The notes: generated from the letters alone by a model not told the origin. Positions 35,148-44,312 are shown, counted from the stretch's first letter. The stretch: 64,000 nucleotides of DNA from Bernardetia sp. (GCF_020630935.1 NZ_JAHDIG010000001.1:62001-126000), one strand, 5' to 3'. Program-made: numbers and translations.

Positions 35148-35747
35148 TTAAAAATCAAATATCATTGTGTTAGGATTTATTTCAAGTTGATATTTTTGAG
35201 CATCTCCAAAGGTTTTGAAATCCATTTTATTTCCTAATTCTATTTCTTTGTAGGCTTGGTACATTTGATGTGCTGCCATTTCAAAGGGCATTCTCCCCAC
35301 TCCTGTACAAAAACCTGTTATTGAAACATACTCTATCTTGGGATGATTTCTTGCTGCAATAAGTGTTGATTTCATTGCCAAATAGGCATTTACAGACGTA
35401 GCAATATTAAAACTCATCGGAACACGCATCGTAGGGCTAGAAATAAGATAAGGAATAAACTCATCTCCAGTTTCCAAAATCAACGATTTTCCAACTAAGA
35501 GTTCGCCTTCGGGTAGTTCTTTTATTTTCTTTTGTAATTCAAACTGTAAACTCCATCCTAAGCGTAACGAAATTGCATTATCTACTCCTCCATCCATAAA
35601 ACCAAATGAATTAGCAGGACTAACAATCGCATCTACGTGTACGGTTGTGATGTCACCCTTGAGAATGGTTATGTTTTCTACATCTGAAAAATATTTGTTC
35701 CATGCCGAAATCATTTGAGAGTTTTGGTCTATGAAAAGATAGTGCAT
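35148..35747 (-). CDS. macro-domain protein
   Basis: 199 residues. Macro fold: ITILKGDITTVHVDAIVSPANSFGFMDGGVDNAIS is split here into the ADP-ribose-contacting ITxxxxDAIV strand, the NSxG turn and the glycine-rich loop DGGVDNAI; later SSPTMRVP and ITGFCTGVGRMPFEMAA complete the site. Macro domains bind or remove ADP-ribose or its derivatives. No toxin or ART partner is next to it. Single-gene unit; the C-terminal 35 residues are outside the core domain. Confidence 0.85.
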   Translation of the reverse strand: MHYLFIDQNSQMISAWNKYFSDVENITILKGDITTVHVDAIVSPANSFGFMDGGVDNAISLRLGWSLQFELQKKIKELPEGELLVGKSLILETGDEFIPYLISSPTMRVPMSFNIATSVNAYLAMKSTLIAARNHPKIEYVSITGFCTGVGRMPFEMAAHQMYQAYKEIELGNKMDFKTFGDAQKYQLEINPNTMIFDF

Positions 35748-35848
35748 ACAAATTATGAGTTAAGATTTACAAATCATTGAGTTTGAACGTTAGAGATGAA
35801 AAAGTAGTTCAGTATTAAATAGAATCATATTTAACAAGAGCAAAAATT

Positions 35849-36169
35849 ATGGAACGACAATCAATGACTTTGAATATTCGATACGATTTACCAAATGGGG
35901 TTTGGGAAAATACTATTCCTAAAATTTATGAATCTATGGAAGGATGGGTAGGTTTTGTCAAGAGTGATGAAAATGATAGTATTCCTTATTGGTTTAATAC
36001 TGATGAACAACAAAAGCACATTTGGGCTTCTGTAGAACCTAGTGGACTTTTATTTGAGGGACGAATGACAGATGCAGAATGGAAAGAATGGAAGTTGAAA
36101 ATCAAGAAAATAGCTACACAAAAATTAGGTTTTAAAGTAGGAGAAATTGAGCTAGGAGAAGTAGATTAG
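35849..36169 (+). CDS. small unknown protein
   Basis: 106 residues, not recognised. Alternating strands with many aromatic residues: LNIRYDLPNGVWENTIPKIY, GWVGFVKSDENDSIPYWF, HIWASVEPSGLLFEG, then an amphipathic helix EWKEWKLKIKKIATQK. Soluble, no signal peptide. Lies between the macro-domain gene (opposite strand) and acpP. Confidence 0.55.
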   Translation: MERQSMTLNIRYDLPNGVWENTIPKIYESMEGWVGFVKSDENDSIPYWFNTDEQQKHIWASVEPSGLLFEGRMTDAEWKEWKLKIKKIATQKLGFKVGEIELGEVD

Positions 36170-36295
36170 AAGAATAAGGTAGGTACAATCTTCAACTTTC
36201 TCTTAAAGTTTTTGCTACAATTTGATTTTATTCAGATAAATCTTTTTCTTTGCATTCAGTTTATTCATTACACAACCAAATAAGACAAAAACATC

Positions 36296-36538
36296 ATGGC
36301 AGATATTTCAGAACGTGTACAAAACATTATCGTTGAGAAGTTAGCAGTTGAGCCTTCAGAAGTTACTCCAGAGGCAAGTTTCACAAACGATTTAGGAGCA
36401 GATTCTCTTGATACAGTAGAACTTATCATGGAATTTGAAAAAGAATTTAATGTTTCTATTCCAGATGACCAAGCAGAGCATATCTCTACTGTTGGACAGG
36501 CTATCAAATATTTGGAAGAGCATTCAGCAAAAGCATAA
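36296..36538 (+). CDS. acpP: acyl carrier protein
   Basis: 80 residues. Carries acyl chains on 4'-phosphopantetheine attached at Ser37 in [16 protein letters not shown]. Acidic helices 2-3 are typical of type II fatty-acid synthesis ACP. Upstream of fabF, but the two are separated by a terminator and a likely fabF promoter, so acpP is probably transcribed alone or with weak read-through. Confidence 0.97.
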   Translation: MADISERVQNIIVEKLAVEPSEVTPEASFTNDLGADSLDTVELIMEFEKEFNVSIPDDQAEHISTVGQAIKYLEEHSAKA

Positions 36539-36664
36539 GCAATTTACTTGTTTTAGGTATGCTCTGAGATTCTTAATCTAATAAAGACATACCGAAACTG
36601 CTTTTTTAAAAGATTTTTTAGAGTCAATAAAAATATTTTTTATCCGACTTTTAAAATTTTGCAG

Positions 36665-36707
36665 ACCTACTGAGTAAATTTGCCTTACTCGGTAGGTTTG
36701 TTTTTTT
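36665..36707 (+). terminator. terminator between acpP and fabF
   Basis: 13-bp stem with one G-U (36665-36677 against 36685-36697) followed by TTG and a T7 run. Confidence 0.8.
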
Positions 36708-36716
36708 ACAAATGCT

Positions 36717-36724
36717 TATCTTTG
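36717..36724 (+). promoter_or_regulatory. likely -7 element of the fabF promoter
   Basis: TATCTTTG matches TAnnTTTG. A TTTG at 36697-36700, inside the end of the terminator, could be the -33 with a short 16-bp spacer. Start of transcription would be near 36731, about 80 bp before fabF. Confidence 0.5.
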
Positions 36725-36812
36725 AAGTTAATTATCTTATACCAAACTTATGAGGCTTTTGGAAGTCTTAAAAGTTTAATATTTACCACACATTCTACCC
36801 CAACTATATATT

Positions 36813-38072
36813 ATGCAACTGAAACGAGTCGTAATTACAGGATTAGGAGCTATCACACCACTAGGAAACGATGTCAAGACATTTTGGGACGCACTAGAGG
36901 CTGGAACAAGTGGCTGCGATATGATTACTCATTTCGACACTACCCACTTCAAAACCAAATTTGCTTGTGAGGTCAAAGACTTTGACATTACCAAATACAT
37001 GGATAGAAAAGAAGCTCGCCGTTTAGACTTGTTTGCTCAGTTTGGGATGGCAGCAGCTACACAAGCTATGGAGAACTCTGGCTTAGAGGTAGGAAAAAAT
37101 GTAGATGCTGACCGTGCTGGTGTAATTTGGGGGTCTGGAATTGGTGGAATACATACCTTCCAAGAAGAAGTAACAGGATATAGTAAAGGCACTGGCGTTC
37201 CTCGCTTCAATCCTTTCTTTATTCCTAAAATGATTGTAGATATTGTTTCAGGACATATTTCTATCAAATATGGTTTGAGAGGACCAAATTTTGTAACTGT
37301 TTCTGCTTGTGCTTCTTCTACTAATGCTATAATAGATTCTTTCAACTATATCCGTTTAGGAAAAGCAGATGTAATTGTATCTGGAGGAAGTGAAGCTGCC
37401 ATCATAGAAGCTGGTGTAGGTGGTTTTAATGCTATGAAAGCTCTTTCTGAAAGAAATGATTCTCCAAAAACAGCCTCAAGACCATTTGACAAGACTCGTG
37501 ATGGTTTTGTAATGGGAGAGGGTGGAGTTTCACTCGTTTTGGAAGAACTAGAACACGCAAAAGCTAGAGGAGCAAAAATTTATGGAGAAATTATTGGTGG
37601 TGGAATGTCGGCAGATGCACACCACATGACAGCTCCCCACCCAGAAGGATTAGGCGCAGCCAATGTAATGAAAAATGCTCTTTCAGATGCTGAAATAGAC
37701 CCTTCAGAAATAGATTACGTAAATGTTCATGGAACTTCGACACCTCTTGGCGACCCACAAGAATTAAAGGCTATAACAACTGTTTTTGGAGACCATGCCT
37801 ACAATATGAATATTAGTTCTACTAAATCTATGACAGGACACTTATTAGGAGCAGCAGGAGCAATAGAAGCACTAGCTTGTATAATGGCACTAGAAAGACA
37901 AGTTGTTCCTCCTACTATCAACTTCGAAACACCTGACGAAGAAATAGACCAAAAGCTAAATCTTACCCTCAACAAAGCTCAAAAAAGAGAAATCAACGTG
38001 GTTTTGAGTAATACATTTGGCTTTGGAGGGCATAATGCCTCAATTATAATGCGTCGTTATACAAATGAATAA
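36813..38072 (+). CDS. fabF: beta-ketoacyl-ACP synthase II
   Basis: 419 residues. Elongates acyl-ACP with malonyl-ACP. Catalytic triad visible: Cys166 in TVSACASSTNA, His306 in NVHGTSTPLGD, His343 in KSMTGHLLGAAGA, plus the C-terminal NTFGFGGHNASII. Full length. Followed 63 bp later by rnc, the common acpP-fabF-rnc order in bacteria. Confidence 0.97.
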   Translation: MQLKRVVITGLGAITPLGNDVKTFWDALEAGTSGCDMITHFDTTHFKTKFACEVKDFDITKYMDRKEARRLDLFAQFGMAAATQAMENSGLEVGKNVDADRAGVIWGSGIGGIHTFQEEVTGYSKGTGVPRFNPFFIPKMIVDIVSGHISIKYGLRGPNFVTVSACASSTNAIIDSFNYIRLGKADVIVSGGSEAAIIEAGVGGFNAMKALSERNDSPKTASRPFDKTRDGFVMGEGGVSLVLEELEHAKARGAKIYGEIIGGGMSADAHHMTAPHPEGLGAANVMKNALSDAEIDPSEIDYVNVHGTSTPLGDPQELKAITTVFGDHAYNMNISSTKSMTGHLLGAAGAIEALACIMALERQVVPPTINFETPDEEIDQKLNLTLNKAQKREINVVLSNTFGFGGHNASIIMRRYTNE

Positions 38073-38083
38073 TAAGATATAAT

Positions 38084-38122
38084 AAACCTGTAAGACACCT
38101 TTACCCTTTGTTTTACAGGTTT
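38084..38122 (+). terminator. terminator-like hairpin between fabF and rnc
   Basis: 10-bp perfect stem (38084-38093 against 38113-38122) with a 19-base loop and only a short T run. Could attenuate, rather than end, transcription into rnc; alternatively an RNase III target, since rnc autoregulation is known in other bacteria. Confidence 0.5.
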
Positions 38123-38135
38123 CTACTATTGAAAT

Positions 38136-38882
38136 ATGAGTTGGATTGGTAAGATAGCTACAAAAGTTAGCAAATTTACACTTAATGAATCAGATAAAAG
38201 GCTCTATAATGCCATTACACGCATTATAGGAACATCGCCTACCAATCTTGCTATTTACAAACTTGCCATGCAACATACCTCTGTTGCAAAGGAAAATAAA
38301 GATGGCTTCAAAGAAAGTAACGAACGCTTAGAGTATTTAGGAGATGCTGTATTAGGAAGTATTGTTGCTCATTTTTTATTTAAGCGTTACCCTTATAAAA
38401 ATGAAGGTTTTTTGACGGATATTCGCTCTAGGATAGTCAGTAGAGCATCATTAGGAGAGCTTTCCAAAAAATTAGGATTAGATGAGCTTGTAGAAGTAGA
38501 TACCAAACGTAGAAATGCTTTTTCTCACAAATCACTGTATGGAGATGCGATTGAGGCATTTATTGGAGCTGTTTATTTAGACAAAGGTTTTCATTTTTGT
38601 CAAAAATTTATTGTAAACAGAATCTTACTGACTCATCTTGATTTGCAAACCATTATTGAGACAGATAAAAACTACAAATCCAAACTCATAGAATGGGCGC
38701 AAAAAGAAAATAGGAACGTACAGTTTTCTATTTCAAAAGACAAATCTGACAACAACAATCGTCAGTTTGTAGCGCAAGTTTTATTAGACGAAAATCCTAT
38801 ATCTACTGGAAATGGCTACACAAAAAAGAATGCACAACAAGATGCAGCTAGAAGAGCTTGTGAAGAGTTAAGTATTGAGTAA
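38136..38882 (+). CDS. rnc: ribonuclease III
   Basis: 248 residues. Cleaves double-stranded RNA in rRNA and mRNA processing. Catalytic signature NERLEYLGDAVLG (about 62-74) and the second acid pair in YGDAIEAFIGAVYLDKG. A dsRNA-binding domain occupies about 180-248 (YKSKLIEWAQKENRNVQF, NGYTKKNAQQDAARRACEEL). Complete. Downstream of fabF. Confidence 0.96.
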   Translation: MSWIGKIATKVSKFTLNESDKRLYNAITRIIGTSPTNLAIYKLAMQHTSVAKENKDGFKESNERLEYLGDAVLGSIVAHFLFKRYPYKNEGFLTDIRSRIVSRASLGELSKKLGLDELVEVDTKRRNAFSHKSLYGDAIEAFIGAVYLDKGFHFCQKFIVNRILLTHLDLQTIIETDKNYKSKLIEWAQKENRNVQFSISKDKSDNNNRQFVAQVLLDENPISTGNGYTKKNAQQDAARRACEELSIE

Positions 38883-38994
38883 TATCTGTAATTTTTTCCT
38901 ATCAGCTTTTAAAAACCAAATTAGAAATAATCTCGTTATAATAAAACGTTCTGTTAAAACAGATATTTTTCATAAAAACCAATATAGCTAATAG

Positions 38995-39336
38995 ATGCAA
39001 GAACAAAAAGTTGATATGTTTATTACGGCAAATAAGAAATTCCTAGCTCAAGACCAAATTTTTCAAATACGGGAACGTCTGTTGGAAATGGACGATTCTC
39101 AGTGGGGCATTGTTCAAAGTGTTCAATTTCAAGACCCTGTGATAGTCTTGGTTGTGGCTTTATTTGGAGGAGGTTTGCTTGGTATAGACCGTTTTATGAT
39201 AGGGGATATAATTTTAGGAGCATTTAAATTACTAACTTGTGGAGGTTTTATAGTTGGAGCTTTCATAGACATTTTATTGATTATGAGTGCAACAAGGAAA
39301 AAAAACACAGCTAAACTTCAACAGATAATATATTAG
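38995..39336 (+). CDS. TM2-domain protein
   Basis: 113 residues. About 50 soluble residues, then two membrane helices in the TM2 pattern: GGGLLGIDRFMIGDIILGAFKLL with the DRF motif and GGFIVGAFIDILLI. The stop overlaps the GTG start of the DUF2752 gene by one base, so the two are coupled. Role unknown; TM2/DUF2752 pairs are common in Bacteroidota. Confidence 0.85.
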   Translation: MQEQKVDMFITANKKFLAQDQIFQIRERLLEMDDSQWGIVQSVQFQDPVIVLVVALFGGGLLGIDRFMIGDIILGAFKLLTCGGFIVGAFIDILLIMSATRKKNTAKLQQIIY

Positions 39337-39752
39337 TGCCAACCTCAAAATACAAGTTATACAGTTTTTTACTTGCTTCTTGTACTATTGGATACTTTTG
39401 GATTTTTTATACATTTAGTCTGCAAAAACAACAAATTAGTAGCTTTACGCCTTGTCTAATAAAGAATATAAGTCACTTACCCTGTCCTTCTTGTGGTTCT
39501 ACACGAGCTATTCTTTTCTTACTTAAAGGAAAATTTATAGAATCTTTATATACTAATCCTTTAGGATTATTGATAATGATTGTGCTAATTATATCTCCTT
39601 TATGGATTATCATAGACATAGTATATAAGAAAAACTCTTTGCTTCGTACATTTTGTTGGATTGAAAGTCAAGTAATAAAAAAAAACATTGCCCTTTTTTT
39701 AATATTACTTGTTTTATTAAACTGGATTTGGTCTGTTTCCAAAAATTTGTAA
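39336..39752 (+). CDS. DUF2752 membrane protein
   Basis: 138 residues. Hydrophobic N-terminal helix, then the family motif HLPCPSCGSTRAILFLLKG with the CxxC pair, followed by two more membrane helices. Starts with GTG at 39336, sharing one base with the TM2 gene stop (TAGTG). Function unknown; the CPSCG motif might bind metal or haem. Confidence 0.85.
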   Translation: MPTSKYKLYSFLLASCTIGYFWIFYTFSLQKQQISSFTPCLIKNISHLPCPSCGSTRAILFLLKGKFIESLYTNPLGLLIMIVLIISPLWIIIDIVYKKNSLLRTFCWIESQVIKKNIALFLILLVLLNWIWSVSKNL

Positions 39753-39948
39753 AAGCAATTTCAAGTTTTGTTCATATTAAATAAAAAACTATTAAGTTAT
39801 TCTGAATAGAGTAGATGTCAAGAAATAGAAGTTGTTTCAAAATAGAGAAAAAGCAAATTAAGAATTGTAAAATCATATTAGCTTTGCTCGCTTTTAGGTC
39901 TTAAACAACTTTATAATATAGTATCACATCATCAATCTTCAAATAATT

Positions 39949-40800
39949 TTGCAACTCCTAATTTTACCCACTCTTCGCCTAAAAAATCAAATTATTTCCT
40001 TACATAAACCGATTGTAATGGGAATTTTAAATGCTACCCCAGATTCTTTCTATGAAGGAAGTCGAACTACTACAGATAGAGACGTTTTGCAAAAAGCATC
40101 ACAAATGCTAGAAGAAGGAGCTACAATTTTGGATATTGGAGGCTACTCTACTCGCCCAGATGCCGATACTATTTCTATCGAAGAAGAGATAAACAGAGTT
40201 GTTCCAACTATTGAATCTATCAAAAAAGAATTTCCAAAATCGGTTATTTCTATCGATACATTTCGTTCGGAAGTAGCAAGAGCAGCTGTAGAAGCAGGAG
40301 CAGACCTAATAAATGATGTTTCAGGAGGAAATTTGGATAAAAAAATGTTTGAGACAGTAGCTACATTGAAAGTGCCTTATATTTTGATGCACATGCGAGG
40401 GACTCCTCAAACGATGAAAACACTCACAAACTATGAGAATATCATTGCAGACATAATGACCTATTTTCAAGAAAGAATTATAAAATTAAAATCTTTAGGA
40501 GTAAATGATATTATTCTTGATTTAGGCTTCGGATTTGCCAAGACCATAGAGCAAAATTATTTTTTACTTAAAAACCTCTCTGTATTTGAGAATTTAGATT
40601 TACCTATTTTGGTAGGAATTTCAAGAAAATCTATGATTTACAAACGTCTTGATATTCCAGTTTCGGAAGCACTTAATGGAACTACTATTTTGAATACGAT
40701 TGCGCTACAAAACGGAGCAAAAATATTGCGTGTTCACGACGTAAAAGAGGCTATGCAAACCATCAAAATTTTGAGTTATTTAGGTAAAGAAAAAGATTAG
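39949..40800 (+). CDS. folP: dihydropteroate synthase
   Basis: 283 residues. Joins p-aminobenzoate to the pterin diphosphate in folate synthesis; target of sulfonamides. Signatures: IVMGILNATPDSFYEG, ATILDIGGYSTRPDA, SIDTFRSEVARAAVEAGADLINDVSGG, ILMHMRGTPQTM and the C-terminal VGISRKSMIYK. The start is TTG at 39949: an in-frame stop at 39919 and the lack of an ATG before the conserved block leave no other choice. TAATTTTG covering the start codon also matches the -7 consensus, which is probably chance. The amidase gene follows 65 bp later. Confidence 0.93.
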   Translation: MQLLILPTLRLKNQIISLHKPIVMGILNATPDSFYEGSRTTTDRDVLQKASQMLEEGATILDIGGYSTRPDADTISIEEEINRVVPTIESIKKEFPKSVISIDTFRSEVARAAVEAGADLINDVSGGNLDKKMFETVATLKVPYILMHMRGTPQTMKTLTNYENIIADIMTYFQERIIKLKSLGVNDIILDLGFGFAKTIEQNYFLLKNLSVFENLDLPILVGISRKSMIYKRLDIPVSEALNGTTILNTIALQNGAKILRVHDVKEAMQTIKILSYLGKEKD

Positions 40801-40865
40801 CAAAAAATTTGTACTTTAGTTTACTTTTCAAACTATTTTGCAACTACCTTTCCTAAAAAAGAAAA

Positions 40866-41552
40866 ATGAATCAGTATTACCTCAAAAAGAAAAAGGCTAT
40901 TTTTTTTATCTGTCTATCATTTCTATTTGTTGTGAGTAGTAGCTTTTTTTCTGTCAAAAAAGTAAACAAAAAACCTCTTTTTGTAGTGGTAGTAGATGCA
41001 GGACATGGAGGTTATGATGTGGGAAATGAGTGTTCCGATTTGAAAAAATTTAATCAAGAAAAAGATATTGTTTTGCCAGTTGCCTTAGAACTAGGAGGCT
41101 ATTTAGAGAACCTATTGGAAAATGTAAAAGTCATTTATACAAGAAAAGACGATACATTTGTAAGTTTGGAAAAACGCACTGAAATTGCCAATGAAGCTAG
41201 TGCAGACTTGTTTGTCAGTATTCACGCCAATCACAACCCCAATAAGAATATTCACGGCTGTCAAGTCCATATTCATAATCATGATATAAAGTTTAGTAAA
41301 ATATTTGCAAAAAAACTGATGAGCCAGCTTTCAGAACGTGCCAAAAGAAAAGTTCTGAAACTTCAAACGACAAATAGCCGAGGACATAATTTATTTGTAC
41401 TGCAAAACACAAAAATGCCAGCTGTTTTGGTTGAGATAGGTTTTATGAGTAATCCAAGAGAAGAAGTATATCTCAATAGCGAATACGGACAGGCTATTTT
41501 GGCTTCTGCTATTTTTCGTGCTGTCAGAGAATATCGTGAAGTGGTGCAGTAA
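40866..41552 (+). CDS. N-acetylmuramoyl-L-alanine amidase (AmiC type)
   Basis: 228 residues. N-terminal membrane or signal segment (about 11-28), then the Amidase_3 domain cutting the MurNAc-L-Ala bond of peptidoglycan. Zinc ligands: VVVDAGHGGYD (His), NQEKDIVLPVA (Glu) and VSIHANHNPN (His); catalytic Glu in AVLVEIGFMSNPREE. No cell-wall-binding domain, so it may need a partner such as an M23 protein (one is encoded 3 kb downstream). Close to folP and the secreted unknown gene on the same strand. Confidence 0.9.
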   Translation: MNQYYLKKKKAIFFICLSFLFVVSSSFFSVKKVNKKPLFVVVVDAGHGGYDVGNECSDLKKFNQEKDIVLPVALELGGYLENLLENVKVIYTRKDDTFVSLEKRTEIANEASADLFVSIHANHNPNKNIHGCQVHIHNHDIKFSKIFAKKLMSQLSERAKRKVLKLQTTNSRGHNLFVLQNTKMPAVLVEIGFMSNPREEVYLNSEYGQAILASAIFRAVREYREVVQ

Positions 41553-41579
41553 ATAGTATTTAAAATTCAGATAGAAATT

Positions 41580-42287
41580 ATGAAAAAAAATATTTTGATA
41601 TTTTCATTTGTGCTTCTCCTAGCAATTAATTTCAAAACTCTTGGATATGATAAAATATTAGTAGGAGAGGGTGTGTTTTATGATTCAACAGCTTTAGTGT
41701 ACAATTTTTCTCAGAGTGGGACAAACTGGTGGGATAAAATAGGAAAGAAAAATATTTATCAAGTTCAAATTGGTGATACATTGTGTTCTATTGATAAAGA
41801 AAATCACTTAAGTATGTGGCAAGTAAATGAGAAAACATCAAAAATCTTAGAACTGCCAAAAAGTATTAGTGGAATGGTTACTGAACTTTATGAAAGTAAA
41901 CTAAGGTGTAACTTAATAAAGAGAGTTTGGATAGGTAATAATCTAAAAATACCTCACGGAAACCTAGTATTTCGGTTCAACAATGGATTTCAAAAAAATG
42001 TAAATACATCAAAAGAAAGTATTTTTAGCAGTTTAGAGATACTGCTTTTATCTAATAGTCAGAAACCAACAGAACATATCAATTTCCAAACACAAGAAGG
42101 ATATGATTATAACGTTTGCTCTGATAATTATTACTCTGTTGTGAAATCTATATTCAAGTTAGGAAATAGAACATTTGCTCTAATCAATGAATATTCTGAT
42201 AAAGAGTGTCCAGAATATAGCACTTACTGGATTATAGAAATCATAGGTACAAAGTATAGAAAAATATGGCATTATGGAGCTTGCTAA
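41580..42287 (+). CDS. exported protein of unknown function
   Basis: 235 residues with an N-terminal signal segment (about 4-20). Contains several Cys residues (in DTLCSID, KLRCNLI, NVCSDNY, DKECPEY and the final YGAC), possibly disulfide-linked. No family recognised. IYQVQIGDTLCSIDK faintly recalls the start of a LysM unit (QVQxGDTL), but the rest does not follow. 27 bp after the amidase gene, so a cell-wall role is a reasonable guess. Confidence 0.6.
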   Translation: MKKNILIFSFVLLLAINFKTLGYDKILVGEGVFYDSTALVYNFSQSGTNWWDKIGKKNIYQVQIGDTLCSIDKENHLSMWQVNEKTSKILELPKSISGMVTELYESKLRCNLIKRVWIGNNLKIPHGNLVFRFNNGFQKNVNTSKESIFSSLEILLLSNSQKPTEHINFQTQEGYDYNVCSDNYYSVVKSIFKLGNRTFALINEYSDKECPEYSTYWIIEIIGTKYRKIWHYGAC

Positions 42288-42296
42288 ATATTTAGT

Positions 42297-43160
42297 TTAC
42301 ACAAAAAGTGCAATCAAACCTACCACCAAGCAATAGATAGCAAAATAAATCAGTTTGCGTTTTTTTACTAACTCTACCATCCAATAACAAGCAATTAGTC
42401 CCACAATAAAGGCTGTAATAAATCCAATAGATAGAAAGGAAACATCTAAAGAAACTACCGAGCTTTGCTCTAAAAAGTCTTTAACTTCTAAAAGTGTTGC
42501 ACCAAAAATAGGAGCAAGAACCATTAGGAATGAAAAACGAGCAGCTTCCCCACGAGGCACACCTATTAAAAGAGCTGTCGCAATCGTTGCTCCCGAACGA
42601 GAAATACCAGGTAAAACAGCTATGGCTTGCGCTAATCCGATAATAAAGGCTTGTAAATATGAAATATTTTGATTCAAGGCTGCTGTCTGACTTTGGACTT
42701 CTTTTGGAGTAGGTTCATCATCTAAGATGGTTTTCTGTCCACTTGTAGAAAGCAAATTTTCTTGCTTAAAACGAGTAATCAGCAACAAAACACCTGTAAT
42801 GAGTAACATTCCACCTACAAACGGAATATTTCCTTCAAAAAAAGATTCTACCCATTTTTTAAAAAATATACCAACTATGCCCACTGGAATCATAGAAATT
42901 ACAACTTTTAAAGCAAACTCCCATTCATCGTTCCACTTAAATTTGAGCATTCCTTTCAAAATAAAACCAATTTCTTTTCTAAAAACAACCACTGTGCTGA
43001 GTGCAGTTGCAGCATGTAAAATAATAGAAAAAAGAAGGTCGTCAGAAGGTTTAATTTGTAATAGAGCTTTTCCAAGCTCTAAATGTCCACTACTACTGAC
43101 AGGTAAAAACTCTGTTAATCCTTGTAAAATCCCCAAAATAAGTGCTTCCAACCATTCCAT
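42297..43160 (-). CDS. uppP: undecaprenyl-diphosphatase UppP (BacA)
   Basis: 287 residues, about eight membrane helices. Dephosphorylates undecaprenyl diphosphate so the lipid carrier can be reused for peptidoglycan and O-antigen. Active-site loops: LQGLTEFLPVSSSGHLELGK and AVLPGISRSGATIATALLIG. An acidic loop of about 30 residues (TSGQKTILDDEPTPKEVQS) is inserted between helices, longer than usual. ATG 43160 is chosen; an upstream extension is not membrane-like. Promoter candidate at 43211-43242. Confidence 0.95.
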   Translation of the reverse strand: MEWLEALILGILQGLTEFLPVSSSGHLELGKALLQIKPSDDLLFSIILHAATALSTVVVFRKEIGFILKGMLKFKWNDEWEFALKVVISMIPVGIVGIFFKKWVESFFEGNIPFVGGMLLITGVLLLITRFKQENLLSTSGQKTILDDEPTPKEVQSQTAALNQNISYLQAFIIGLAQAIAVLPGISRSGATIATALLIGVPRGEAARFSFLMVLAPIFGATLLEVKDFLEQSSVVSLDVSFLSIGFITAFIVGLIACYWMVELVKKRKLIYFAIYCLVVGLIALFV

Positions 43161-43210
43161 AATGCCTTTTTGTATAATTTTTATAAGTTCTTGATTTGCC
43201 TTTGAAGGCA

Positions 43211-43242
43211 CAAAATTAAAAGAGTTTGACGACAAGAGACAA
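43211..43242 (-). promoter_or_regulatory. possible uppP promoter
   Basis: CAAAATTA at 43211-43218 is TAATTTTG on the gene strand (-7), and CAA at 43240-43242 gives TTG (-33) with 21-bp spacing, both near the Bacteroidota consensus. Confidence 0.5.
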
Positions 43243-43379
43243 CTTTTTCCTAAAAAAAACTAAATCATTTGAGAAATAGACTATTCTATCATCTTTAACG
43301 CCTTTTTTTACGTAAATTTTGAATAAGTTTGAGCCTAGTTCAGAACTACTTATTATTTTTCATTATACCCTTCTTTTAT

Positions 43380-44252
43380 ATGAAACATTTACACACACTT
43401 GTCATTGTTCCTATTATTATTGCACTTTTTTTATTAGTTATTCAACAGTCATGCGCTCAAGTAGAAATGCCTGTGCCTAGTCCAGCAGCTTCTGTATCAC
43501 AAGTAATTGGTGTTACCAAAATTTCAGTAGATTACTCTGCTCCTGCTGTTCGTGAACGTGAGGTTTGGGGAAAACTTCTTCCTTATGGTGAGATGTGGCG
43601 TACTGGAGCAAACTCTCCAACAAAAGTTACTTTCAGTACTGATGTTATGGTAGAAGGAAAGAAAGTAGAAGCTGGTTCTTATACACTTATTACTATTCCA
43701 ACTGAAAACAAATGGACAGTTATTTTAAATAAAGATTCTAAAGGAAATGGTGTTTTTTCTTATTTGGAAGACGACGATGTTATTCGTGTAGAAGTTACTC
43801 CTAAAAAAGCTGAAATGCTTGAATATTTGTCTTTCAGCATTCAACCACAATCAGATTCGGAAGCTCATCTAATAATGCACTGGGAAAAATTACAACTTCC
43901 TATCAAAGTTACAACAGATACAAAGGCAAATGCAGTAGCTTCTATAAAAGCAGGAATGGGCATTTATGGCAGAGCTTGGTATGATTATGCGTCTGCTGCT
44001 GAGTATTATGTACAAAACGATTTAGATGTTGAGAAAGCTCACGAATGGGCAACTATGTCTCTAAAAATTCGTGATGACCACTTTTTCAATCAGTGGGTAA
44101 TGGCACAAGTAGAAGCAAAAAAAGGAAACCACAAGAAAGCTGTTGAATTAGCAAAAAAAGCTCAAGAAATGGGTGCTAAAAATGGAGGAGGTTTTTATGC
44201 TGCTCGTAAGGCAAGTATAGAAACAAGCATTGCAGAATGGAGTAAGAAATAA
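43380..44252 (+). CDS. exported DUF2911 protein
   Basis: 290 residues from ATG 43380, with signal peptide ending near QQSCAQ. The DUF2911 block is clear: VTKISVDYSAPAVREREVWG, LLPYGEMWRTGANSPTKVTF, ITIPTENKWTVILNKD, then beta strands to about 190. A C-terminal part (200-290) has a TPR-like helix pair (HKKAVELAKKAQEMG). This is a Bacteroidota family of unknown role, usually periplasmic or outer-membrane linked. Strong terminator downstream. Confidence 0.85.
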   Translation: MKHLHTLVIVPIIIALFLLVIQQSCAQVEMPVPSPAASVSQVIGVTKISVDYSAPAVREREVWGKLLPYGEMWRTGANSPTKVTFSTDVMVEGKKVEAGSYTLITIPTENKWTVILNKDSKGNGVFSYLEDDDVIRVEVTPKKAEMLEYLSFSIQPQSDSEAHLIMHWEKLQLPIKVTTDTKANAVASIKAGMGIYGRAWYDYASAAEYYVQNDLDVEKAHEWATMSLKIRDDHFFNQWVMAQVEAKKGNHKKAVELAKKAQEMGAKNGGGFYAARKASIETSIAEWSKK

Positions 44253-44275
44253 AACATCTATTTTCGAAGATTATC

Positions 44276-44312
44276 AAAAAAGCTATTTCTTAAGAAAAGA
44301 AATAGCTTTTTT
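44276..44312 (+). terminator. Rho-independent terminator
   Basis: 16-bp perfect stem (44276-44291 against 44297-44312) with A5/T6 flanks, 23 bp after the DUF2911 gene. Confidence 0.9.

Noticed and set aside
39944-39951. TAATTTTG as a folP promoter -7 element
   Set aside because: It overlaps the TTG that must be the start codon, so transcription from it would leave no start; most likely chance in AT-rich DNA.
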